Below are positions 8,115-14,929 of a stretch of DNA of 64,000 nt, piece by piece. The stretch is from Calothrix sp. 336/3 (GTDB taxonomy: Bacteria; Cyanobacteriota; Cyanobacteriia; Cyanobacteriales; Nostocaceae). Both the position numbers and the translations under genes were made by a program. The notes under the pieces are model-generated. The model had not been told where the DNA came from, did no database searches, and saw only the letters and a program-made list of their open reading frames with translations. The DNA lies in contig NZ_CP011382.1 of NCBI RefSeq assembly GCF_000734895.2, forward strand, positions 2,272,700-2,336,699, written 5' to 3'. Each line of letters starts with the position of its first letter. The first letter of the stretch is position 1.

Positions 8115-8223
8115 ATCTCTTAATTGACTATTTGATAATCCACACTCTCCCCTAGCAGGTCTTTCTCTAGCCCAATGCTTGCAGGCTGCTATCTCTGCAT
8201 GGTTTGGGGTGATGGCTAGTTTC

Positions 8224-8310
8224 TTTCATACGAAACTAATGTTATTGTATTATACGAATGGAATCTGTCAATCATTTCTTTCGTACAAAATAATTTCGTT
8301 CATACAATAA
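8224..8310. promoter_or_regulatory. Divergent control region with repeated TTTCATACGAAA-like operators
   Basis: Four related sites occur in under 90 bp: TTTCATACGAAA (8224-8235, nearly palindromic), TTATACGAAT (8250-8259), TTTCGTACAAAA (8279-8290) and TTTCGTTCATACAATAA (8294-8310). They lie between the minus-strand operon and the plus-strand ribbon-helix-helix gene, the usual place for an RHH autoregulator that also represses its neighbour. That the RHH protein binds here is inferred from position. Confidence 0.6.
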
Positions 8311-8341
8311 AATGAGGTTGTAGTCATGGGAATCACGACAA

Positions 8342-8712
8342 ATGGGACGACCCAAGAAATTACCAGAAGATTCGATAAGAGCGACGGTGATGATAAGCGA
8401 AACCGACTGGGAAGCTTTCCGCCTTCAAGCAGAAGCTATGGGATTGAATCGTTCAGAGCTTTTACGGATGATTGCTCAAGGGAAAGTGGCATTGAGCAGA
8501 GTTCAAAATCACAACCTCATGCTGGGAAAATCCTTGAGCGCCTAGAATTACTCGAAGGCGCTTATTTATCGGTCGTTGACGAAGACTCAAGTTATCTGGA
8601 AAATCGATTAACTCGTTATAAGCGGGAGAAGGAAGTATTTTTACGTGAGACGCAAGCATTAAAACAAGAAATACTTAACCTCCTGGCATCAGAAGAAAGT
8701 TCTGATAATTAA
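8342..8712 (+). CDS. Ribbon-helix-helix regulator with coiled-coil tail, apparent -1 frameshift product
   Basis: Frame 1 starts at ATG 8342 and encodes a clear RHH (CopG-like) domain: MGRPKKLP, then the strand RATVMISETDWEAF and helices LQAEAMGLNRSELLRMIAQG. It stops at 8543-8545 after 67 residues. The -1 frame continues without a stop to 8712 as a charged coiled coil (ILERLELLEGAYLSVV onward). The heptamer G GGA AAA at 8524-8530, in the correct phase, is a canonical X XXY YYZ slip site. Slipping there joins LMLGK directly to ILERLELL and gives a protein of about 123 residues. A random frameshift mutation is the alternative. It likely regulates the element through the operators upstream. Confidence 0.75.
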
Positions 8713-8752
8713 GCCGTCCTTACTTTGTAGTTAGGGACGGCTCTATTTTGCT
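8712..8752 (+). terminator. Rho-independent-like terminator after the RHH gene
   Basis: AGCCGTCC (8712-8719) pairs with GGACGGCT (8735-8742) around a 15-nt loop, followed by CTATTTTG. It overlaps the stop codon of the -1 frame and separates it from the convergent gene at 8779. Confidence 0.7.
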
Positions 8753-8778
8753 TTTTAAATTTACTTGGGTATCAGTTA

Positions 8779-9105
8779 TCAGGCTTTTCTAAAATCATCC
8801 AGTGGAGATGGTGGTGCTTGAAGGTCATCCTCCTCCGTATTCTCTATCAATGGGTCATCAGGGATAAACTCAAGCTCTAGGCGAATTTTAACCCTACCCT
8901 TCTTCCATCCTCCGCCAACACTTTGCAGTATTTCTGCTTCAACACCTTCACAGACCCAGTCCTCTTGGTCGCTGCTAACTTTTTCTTGTACCCAGTCTTT
9001 CATGTTGGACTTAAAGACAGAAACTCGCATAGTCCACTGGTCAAAAAACGATGTTTCCTCATCCGTGGAAAACACATCATCATCATTCAAAATAATTTGT
9101 TTCAT
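8779..9105 (-). CDS. KGK-domain family protein
   Basis: The protein is 108 residues and matches the cyanobacterial KGK-domain family as I know it: an N-terminal LNDDDVFS, a central EGVEAEILQ, the signature GGGWKKGRVKIRLELEF (here KGR rather than KGK) and the acidic C-terminal SPLDDFR. These proteins occur in filamentous cyanobacteria in many copies and have no established function. It is transcribed convergently to the RHH gene and divergently from the replication operon. Confidence 0.75.
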   Translation of the reverse strand: MKQIILNDDDVFSTDEETSFFDQWTMRVSVFKSNMKDWVQEKVSSDQEDWVCEGVEAEILQSVGGGWKKGRVKIRLELEFIPDDPLIENTEEDDLQAPPSPLDDFRKA

Positions 9106-9167
9106 CTAAGACACCATGCACCGTACACCCCTAGTATTCCCACGATTCAGCTAAGAGATAGGGTCTA

Positions 9168-9344
9168 ATGCCAGCACTAACACGACCAGCAAATCTCTAC
9201 TCCCTCACAGGGACTTTTATTCAAGAGTTTCAAATCCCAAAATTCAAGACTCAACCCAAAGTCATCATCTGGGACAAACGAGCCTTCCTACTTAGCGAAG
9301 ACAACAACTATATCGAAGTTTTCTCACATTTAATCAATGACTAA
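9168..9344 (+). CDS. Small hypothetical protein, first gene of replication operon
   Basis: The frame encodes 58 residues (MPALTRPANLYSLTG at the start) and overlaps the next gene by 8 bp. The composition looks like a small beta-rich soluble protein. There is no membrane segment and no recognised family. The overlapping arrangement up to the replication gene argues that it is real. Confidence 0.6.
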   Translation: MPALTRPANLYSLTGTFIQEFQIPKFKTQPKVIIWDKRAFLLSEDNNYIEVFSHLIND

Positions 9345-9582
9345 CCACAAAATAGACCCCATCGAATTCGTTAAAGGCAGCCAAGCTTGCGGTGATGCTA
9401 TGTGCCGATTGAATAGCTATCTTCAAGAACAATTCAACCTTGACGAAACAGAATCAGCTTGGTTACTGGCAGTATTTTTACATTCAATGCCCAAATCAAT
9501 CGAATTAAACCCGCATATCAAAGACACGCTCAAACAGCAAGCACAGAGAATAAAACTGCATTACCAATCCCAGGGAAACTAA
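9337..9582 (+). CDS. Small helical hypothetical protein
   Basis: The protein is 81 residues and largely helical, with VKGSQACGDAMCRLNSYLQ and a second helix pair near ESAWLLAVFLHSMPK. It overlaps the gene before it, and a slippery A-run region follows before the replication gene. Function unknown; the position suggests a replication or copy-control accessory. Confidence 0.65.
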   Translation: MTNHKIDPIEFVKGSQACGDAMCRLNSYLQEQFNLDETESAWLLAVFLHSMPKSIELNPHIKDTLKQQAQRIKLHYQSQGN

Positions 9583-9587
9583 CACCA

Positions 9588-9762
9588 TGAACAGCAAGTA
9601 TCGGCGTACCAATACGCAAAAAAAAAACAGATAGTCTTGTACCCCACCTGTTAATAAATCCCCTTAAGGAAGGAGAAGGAAAAATGAAAAATATTTTATT
9701 TTGTGCTTCCAGTCTAGCACAAATCAAAACAGCTTACTTACCAATCTGTGGAGGGAATTAAC
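9588..9762 (+). other. Leader of the replication gene with A10 run and short frames
   Basis: ATG at 9588 opens a 15-codon frame that runs into ten consecutive A residues (9618-9627) and stops. In the -1 frame the reading continues through KTDSLVPHLLINPLKEGEGK to a stop just before the Rep start, which would make a protein of about 58 residues if ribosomes or polymerase slipped on the A run. A separate ATG at 9684 would give 25 residues. Neither is established. A GGAGGG site for Rep lies at the end. Confidence 0.35.
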
Positions 9763-12168
9763 ATGATTGCTATCCCACACAGTGAAGACTTTGTAAACTT
9801 TAAAACCACTCCTGACGCACCACCAGAAAATATAGAAGCGGAAGAATCTATCCTAGGCGGTATCATATTAGACCCGGCAGCAATTTACAGAGTTAAAGAT
9901 AGATTAAAACCCGAACATTTCTATGTAGAGTCACATCGAGAAATCTATAAAGCCTGTCTCAAACTTAACAAGAATAATCAACCGATAGACTTAATAACGG
10001 TTACTTCTTACTTATCAGACAACAAGAAATTATCAAAAATAGGAGGAAGAAACAAACTCGCCTCAATAGTTGACCGTACAGTATCAGCAGTAAATATTGA
10101 TGCTCTATCTGATTTAGTCATCAGTAAGGCTGTACGTAGAGATTTAATCAAGGTTGGGAATCAATTTATCCATTTAGGATATGCCGGAGAATATGACCTT
10201 TCGGAAATATTTTCTTTAGTACAGAAGAGAACTCAGGATTTAATCTCAGCATCAACAGCTAGAACAAAAGAAGAACAGCTTGATTATATTAACGACAGGC
10301 TGGTTGCTGAACTAAAAAGAATATACTCCACCATCCCAGAGCCGAATAAACGATTACTAGCTCTCAAATGGTTAGCTAATGAGTTTGATACATCCATCGG
10401 CTTCCTAGAGCATTTCTACCTCAAGTCCCTGGCTTCCCAGTGTTCAAAGCTCATGACTTACAAAGACTTGAAGGAAGCGGCACAATCCACCGTCCGACGC
10501 TGGTTACTCAACGGATTAATTCCCAATGCCAGCACTATTCTGTTAGCCGCCGATGGTGGAATCGGGAAAACCAAGATGGTTTACAACCTGGCAAAAAAAA
10601 TCATTGACGGAACCCAATTTGGTGATTTTATTGCCACAGGACAGAAGCGACGCATTCTCTACTATCAAGGGGATGAGTCTGTTGGGGATATGTACCAAGC
10701 ACTAGAAACTCTTGGATACAGTGAAAGCGATATTCAAGAACACGTCCGGGTAAGGTTCGGGTGGTCGTTTGAAAATATGCCCGTACTCATCCAAGACTTA
10801 CACGAATTCCAGCCACATTTTATAGTTGTTGATTCTCTATCCTTTGCGAACCGTTATTCTATGTTTCGTGAAGGTGAAGCCGAATATGCCAGACCACTAC
10901 TCGAATGTGCCGGACTCGCAACCGAATATAACAGCACTTTTTTGTTTATCCATCACACCAACCGCGACGGAGGAGTTAGAGGTACAACTGCCATTAGAAA
11001 CTCAGTCAGTGAAGTCTGGAAACTATCCAAAGACACCAGCCACACATCAACACCATACGACCGGATACTGGAGATTGATAAATCACGGTCTAGGAGTAGC
11101 GGGAAAAAATACCGTTTGTACTTTGAGCCAGAAACACTAGAGTTTACTTTCCTCGGTGAGGAAGGGGAAGAACTTGGTGGACCGAACCGCACAGCTAAAG
11201 AAAAAATTCTGCAATATCTTGCTGACAATCGGAACCAGAATTTTACAGCCAGAGTTATGGCTCAACTACTTTACCTCAACGAAACAACCACAGGAAGAGC
11301 GCTTAGAGACTTGTCCTCTGACGGTCTAGTTAGTTGCAACAGGAAACCGGGAAAAGCTTACACCTACTTTTTGGAATGGACGGGCGATCGCCACGCTCGT
11401 AATGACGAGCATAGTTACGAGCGTGATGACGAGCGTTACGAGCATAATTACGAGCCACAGAATCCAGGCATAGCAACGGTTACACCTATTTCCTCACAAA
11501 ATAGCTCGTCAGGGGTCGCACCCCTTACGACCTCTGATTACGAGCTACGGAACACAGACACCGCAAGAGTTTCAGCCGAAGCTCGTAACGCACCCTCCAA
11601 TTTTGATGCTCAAAAAAACGAACAGGAGAAAAAACACCATCAAAAAACGCACCTTGATTACGAGCTTCAGCCGAAAAGCTTACCAGTAAATGATTCTGAC
11701 GCTCGTAATGGGTGTGACCCCTCTTACGAGCTTTGCCCGGAACCCTTGCCCGTCAACAATTCTGACGCTCGTAATCATGCTCGTAATAGCTCGTCACTAC
11801 CTACAATAAAATCTCTTCACCAATCGCCTGTGGGTGAAGTCAAAGCGATCGCGATTCCTGGTGGTCAGGATGGTGGTTATGAAATCAGATTAGAGATTCC
11901 CAATTTGGAGACCGTTGTTGCTTCCACATCTCATACGGAGCAGAGGAAGGTACAAATAGTTGTCAAGAAAATGTTGATGCGTCACCTAAAGTCCTTGAGA
12001 TATGAAATTCACGTAATTACCTCACCGCCAGGGAATTACGAATGGGTAAATGCGACACTATCAGAACATCACCCCAATGAGTACAACCCAAAAAGAGATA
12101 AGTGGGTATTTCTTTACAACGGGCATGAATATCCGATTTTTGACCTAAGCCTAATTAGGCTTCAATAA
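9763..12168 (+). CDS. Replication protein: DnaB N-terminal domain plus RepA-like hexameric helicase
   Basis: The start is ATG 9763, preceded by GGAGGG; the protein is 801 residues. Residues about 20-150 form a DnaB N-terminal, primase-binding-like domain (AEESILGGIILDPAAIYRV). A RecA/RepA-type motor follows with Walker A ADGGIGKTKM (about 264), Walker B HFIVVDSLSF (about 352) and LFIHHTNRDGG. Near 480-535 is a winged-helix-like region (LLYLNETTTGRALRDLSSDG). Residues about 544-677 are low-complexity and encoded by the TTACGAGC repeat array; a folded C-terminal region follows. This combination suits an initiator/helicase for an autonomously replicating phase of the element. Confidence 0.85.
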   Translation: MIAIPHSEDFVNFKTTPDAPPENIEAEESILGGIILDPAAIYRVKDRLKPEHFYVESHREIYKACLKLNKNNQPIDLITVTSYLSDNKKLSKIGGRNKLASIVDRTVSAVNIDALSDLVISKAVRRDLIKVGNQFIHLGYAGEYDLSEIFSLVQKRTQDLISASTARTKEEQLDYINDRLVAELKRIYSTIPEPNKRLLALKWLANEFDTSIGFLEHFYLKSLASQCSKLMTYKDLKEAAQSTVRRWLLNGLIPNASTILLAADGGIGKTKMVYNLAKKIIDGTQFGDFIATGQKRRILYYQGDESVGDMYQALETLGYSESDIQEHVRVRFGWSFENMPVLIQDLHEFQPHFIVVDSLSFANRYSMFREGEAEYARPLLECAGLATEYNSTFLFIHHTNRDGGVRGTTAIRNSVSEVWKLSKDTSHTSTPYDRILEIDKSRSRSSGKKYRLYFEPETLEFTFLGEEGEELGGPNRTAKEKILQYLADNRNQNFTARVMAQLLYLNETTTGRALRDLSSDGLVSCNRKPGKAYTYFLEWTGDRHARNDEHSYERDDERYEHNYEPQNPGIATVTPISSQNSSSGVAPLTTSDYELRNTDTARVSAEARNAPSNFDAQKNEQEKKHHQKTHLDYELQPKSLPVNDSDARNGCDPSYELCPEPLPVNNSDARNHARNSSSLPTIKSLHQSPVGEVKAIAIPGGQDGGYEIRLEIPNLETVVASTSHTEQRKVQIVVKKMLMRHLKSLRYEIHVITSPPGNYEWVNATLSEHHPNEYNPKRDKWVFLYNGHEYPIFDLSLIRLQ
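11395..11795. repeat. TTACGAGC repeat array inside the replication gene
   Basis: The octamer TTACGAGC, in either orientation, occurs exactly at 11395, 11415, 11436, 11448, 11538, 11581, 11658, 11701, 11724, 11767 and 11779. Near copies (GACGAGC or GCTCGTC) lie at 11404, 11428, 11504 and 11789. Facing pairs make palindromic arrangements, and small G/C-rich palindromes (GGGGTCGCACCCC, GGGTGTGACCCC) sit among them. They encode alternating YE and ARN residues in a probably disordered linker. The density is far beyond chance and suggests a protein-binding array such as an origin inside rep. Confidence 0.8.
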
Positions 12169-12575
12169 TTCCACCGTGCCCGCGTTCCTCTGAGGTCAAG
12201 GTGGGTGAAGTTAGGCGATCGCCCCAGTCCACCCTTCCACCATGGGGTTAGACGGTCGTATACCGATAAAGGACATATTCCGGAAATACTAAAATCGACG
12301 GCATCACCTACCAAGTGCCGGGAATGGCTTGCACCTCTGACCGCACGGTTAATCGATGGTGGTCGATACCAACTATGGATTTTTATGGGTTTATTCCCCA
12401 GAAATTCCCGTACATCTTCCAAAGCCATGGCAACTTTAATGATGTTTTGGCTGATATCTTTGTTTGCGGGAATCCTTTGTCCGTCCTTTGTTGCTTCTCC
12501 CCAAGAAAAATGCCCATTGGGGATAATTGGGGTAGTACTAACTACTAACCCAACTCCAGGTATTTCAAATCGCAT
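12162..12575 (-). CDS. Peptidase M15-type peptidoglycan peptidase, endolysin-like
   Basis: The protein is 137 residues. The zinc-site pattern of the M15 (D-Ala-D-Ala carboxypeptidase, Peptidase_M15_3) family is visible: SRHLVGDAVDFS supplies His and Asp, and FTHLDLRG supplies the second His. The substrate-side motif HSWYRPPSINRAVRGASHS precedes it. Proteins of this kind cut peptide crosslinks in peptidoglycan and often serve as phage endolysins. There is no signal peptide. Its 3' end overlaps the end of rep by 7 bp and it is divergent from the structural-type operon. It may serve lysis or entry of the element. Confidence 0.85.
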   Translation of the reverse strand: MRFEIPGVGLVVSTTPIIPNGHFSWGEATKDGQRIPANKDISQNIIKVAMALEDVREFLGNKPIKIHSWYRPPSINRAVRGASHSRHLVGDAVDFSISGICPLSVYDRLTPWWKGGLGRSPNFTHLDLRGTRARWNY

Positions 12576-12786
12576 AAAAATTTCATTTCTTATTTAAGGA
12601 TTCCAGGATAATCAAATTTGATAGGGGAATCCTCAGAAGGATTGCGATTTCTGGAAATTAAAATTAATTTCCCACTACGTATTTCTAGGGAAGTGAGGAT
12701 AAAATTAAAAGCGATCGCGGAGAGTGAAAAGACTGCGATCGCCAGGTGTAAATGATGTGTTCAATCGTACATCATTGCTTACACAA

Positions 12787-13119
12787 ATGCCAGAACCAAC
12801 ATTAGTACAAGTCTTCGGCGTAAACGCAACTCAAACCAGCACCACTTTAACCATCTCAAAATCAGATTTAGCCACAGTGGGATTAACTGCTTCTGCAAAT
12901 AATACGGCTGAATCGCTTTTAGTGGCTTTGGTGAAACTTTGGAATGGATACCTGACAGAAGCAAATCAAGAGACAAATGTGGACATACAAGTGACTGTCG
13001 AGCCAAGTCAATTTCCATCAATAGTTTTTCGGAATGAGCAAAACTATCGACAGAATACATACAACATCAACATTCAGAAAATCGACTCAGGCACAACCAT
13101 AGACCCGGACGACTACTAA
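12787..13119 (+). CDS. Paralogue 1 of a shared-domain trio, virion/surface-like
   Basis: The frame is open from GTG 12724, but alignment with the next two genes points to ATG 12787 (MPEPTLVQVFGVNATQTS), giving 110 residues. The N-terminal module reads L-x-x-(V/I)-FG, then (T/A)S-T-x-x-I-x-KS, then (N/S)-(T/S)-x-ESLL, and is repeated in both following genes. It ends in IDPDDY, like the next gene. The predicted structure is beta-rich with one helix at ESLLVALVKLW. No family recognised. Tandem paralogues with a common N-terminal module suggest several proteins docking to one site of a particle. Confidence 0.75.
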   Translation: MPEPTLVQVFGVNATQTSTTLTISKSDLATVGLTASANNTAESLLVALVKLWNGYLTEANQETNVDIQVTVEPSQFPSIVFRNEQNYRQNTYNINIQKIDSGTTIDPDDY

Positions 13120-13389
13120 ATGGAGTTATCAGATATTTTCGGTGCTGGGGCTGTACAAACCAGCACTCATTTAATTATCCAAAAAAGTAGTTTTCAATTT
13201 AACAACACTGCGGAGAGTCTCTTAAAAATTATCTTGACATCAGCTACGTCAATTAATAGCCAGTCTCTTAATATTAGAGCTACACCAGATGAACTGATTA
13301 GTAGAGAATCCTCGGAATACTTACAATCGACAGTTGTTATTGAATTCAGTAAACCGGATGCTGAAGATATAGACCCCGATAACTATTAA
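13120..13389 (+). CDS. Paralogue 2 of the shared-domain trio
   Basis: The protein is 89 residues and starts directly at the stop of paralogue 1 (TAA ATG). It keeps the same module in compact form: MELSDIFGAGAVQTSTHL, IIQKSSF, NNTAESLLKIIL, and ends IDPDNY. It looks like the minimal form of the domain. Function unknown; it is translationally coupled to its neighbours. Confidence 0.75.
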   Translation: MELSDIFGAGAVQTSTHLIIQKSSFQFNNTAESLLKIILTSATSINSQSLNIRATPDELISRESSEYLQSTVVIEFSKPDAEDIDPDNY

Positions 13390-14348
13390 TGTTACTCACC
13401 TTAGAACAAATTTTTGGACAAGGGACTGTTGAAAATGCTTCAACCATTTCAATCCCAAAATCAGGATTATCTGGATTGAGCGCATCAGCTAGTAATTCTC
13501 CTGAAAGTTTACTAGCTGCAATTTTAATTAATGCACTACGACAGTTTCAAGGGGAAATAACTGCAAATGGACAAACATTAAACGCTAATGGGAATCCATT
13601 AACATATAGCAACAAAAAATACTGGTATGCACTAATTAACCTTGAGCCTTGGACAACTTTTTTTGAAAATGGGAAAGTTGTCCATACTTTTGTTTTTCAT
13701 TCATATAGATTCAACTTAATCATGGATTTTATTGACTTACCGGAGAAAGTATCACCCGCACTGATTGACCTGCTTGTACTTCAAGACCCCACGAATGAAG
13801 TAACTTACAAAACGTTAATCTCAAGTCTTCCATTTTTATCCTCGACCAATAACAAACCCGACTATTTTAGACAAGCTACAGTCCCCACAAATCCTCAAGC
13901 AGGAACACAGTGGGATGAAATAGATGCTAATGGACACTTGATTGAGTCTTGGGTTTATACAGGTACGCAATGGGAATCAAGAATCAAGGAATTTAATTGG
14001 TTTTTATCGGGTAGTGGAGGTAATTCTACTGGCTATCCAGTAAGGAATGATTACAGATATAAAATTTTAACATGGGAATATACTTTAATTGCCAATAATA
14101 TTTGGAATGCTAGCAATTTTGTTGCTGTGACTCTATGGAGATCTAGCGGTGCAACTAATACTGTTCTCTCTACTGCTACTTATAACTCTGCTACAGCAGG
14201 ACAAATAAGACAGATTAAAACAGAGTTGAAACAAACACTTGATTTTCAAGTTACGATTGCCGATCGCCTTGCGTTAGGTGTATCTGTAACAGGTACAGTG
14301 ACTTTTAATTATTCAGCTTTGATTAAATATCAATTAATTAGAAGATAA
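13389..14348 (+). CDS. Paralogue 3: shared domain plus receptor-binding-like extension
   Basis: The protein is 319 residues. The first 55 carry the trio's module (LEQIFGQGTVENAST, ISIPKSGL, SNSPESLLAAIL). A long beta-rich region follows, including AGTQWDEIDANGHLIESW and VYTGTQWESRI. That pattern (G-x-x-W-x-E, then E-x-W-x-Y-x-G-x-x-W-x-S) resembles segments I know from tail-fibre or surface-binding proteins of cyanobacterial phages. It starts overlapping the previous stop by one base. By inference it is a receptor-binding or spike protein anchored by its N-terminal module. Confidence 0.7.
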   Translation: MLLTLEQIFGQGTVENASTISIPKSGLSGLSASASNSPESLLAAILINALRQFQGEITANGQTLNANGNPLTYSNKKYWYALINLEPWTTFFENGKVVHTFVFHSYRFNLIMDFIDLPEKVSPALIDLLVLQDPTNEVTYKTLISSLPFLSSTNNKPDYFRQATVPTNPQAGTQWDEIDANGHLIESWVYTGTQWESRIKEFNWFLSGSGGNSTGYPVRNDYRYKILTWEYTLIANNIWNASNFVAVTLWRSSGATNTVLSTATYNSATAGQIRQIKTELKQTLDFQVTIADRLALGVSVTGTVTFNYSALIKYQLIRR

Positions 14349-14929
14349 TGGGAAAAGAATGCATTGGAAAGACATCAGGAAAAATAATAATCAATGAGCC
14401 GATTTCGATAGTTTTAGAAAATATCAAAGCTCCATTTGAAATTACTAGAGAGAATCTCAAATCCTGGCAAGTAAATCAATATGTGAGTTATAGACCAGAC
14501 AATAATTGCCAAGTCCAAGCTTGGGATAAGTTTCTATTGAATGACAGTAATCCTTACTCTATTTGGACATTTAACAAGCAGTACGATGTCACTGAATGTA
14601 CAACTCAAACAGCTACATATAGGATTAGTAATCAATTTGGTCAATCCGACGGGAATATATTTTTCGCAATCATTCCCAATGGATTCTCTTTCGTACCTTG
14701 GAAGTGCCAGATAAAAGTAATAGATGGTGATGGGAATCAAGTCTTTTTTAAAGATTATGACTATGGAAAATGTCCATCAATAAAAGTGAATTGTGCTGGT
14801 TGTCCTTCCGGACAAATAGAATTAAAAACCAACCAATATCCCGGATACTGCTGCCTATCGTGTTCAGAAATTAAATCAGAAATAAAAAATATGGCTTCTA
14901 GTTTGAAGGGGATAAAGTTAAATGGCTGA
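14348..14929 (+). CDS. Cys-rich hypothetical protein
   Basis: The protein is 193 residues and beta-rich. Its C-terminal 60 residues hold a cysteine cluster (CPSIKVNCAGCPSGQ and YPGYCCLSCSEI) that could bind metal or form disulphides. It overlaps the genes on both sides by a few bases, so it is translationally coupled to the collagen-like gene, which also begins with a Cys pair (MADCCAEL). By position it may be the adaptor between the paralogue trio and the stalk protein. No family recognised. Confidence 0.7.
   Translation: MGKECIGKTSGKIIINEPISIVLENIKAPFEITRENLKSWQVNQYVSYRPDNNCQVQAWDKFLLNDSNPYSIWTFNKQYDVTECTTQTATYRISNQFGQSDGNIFFAIIPNGFSFVPWKCQIKVIDGDGNQVFFKDYDYGKCPSIKVNCAGCPSGQIELKTNQYPGYCCLSCSEIKSEIKNMASSLKGIKLNG

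Noticed and set aside
12205..12597. Plus-strand frame opposite the M15 peptidase
   Set aside because: The M15 zinc-site motifs on the minus strand show which strand codes.
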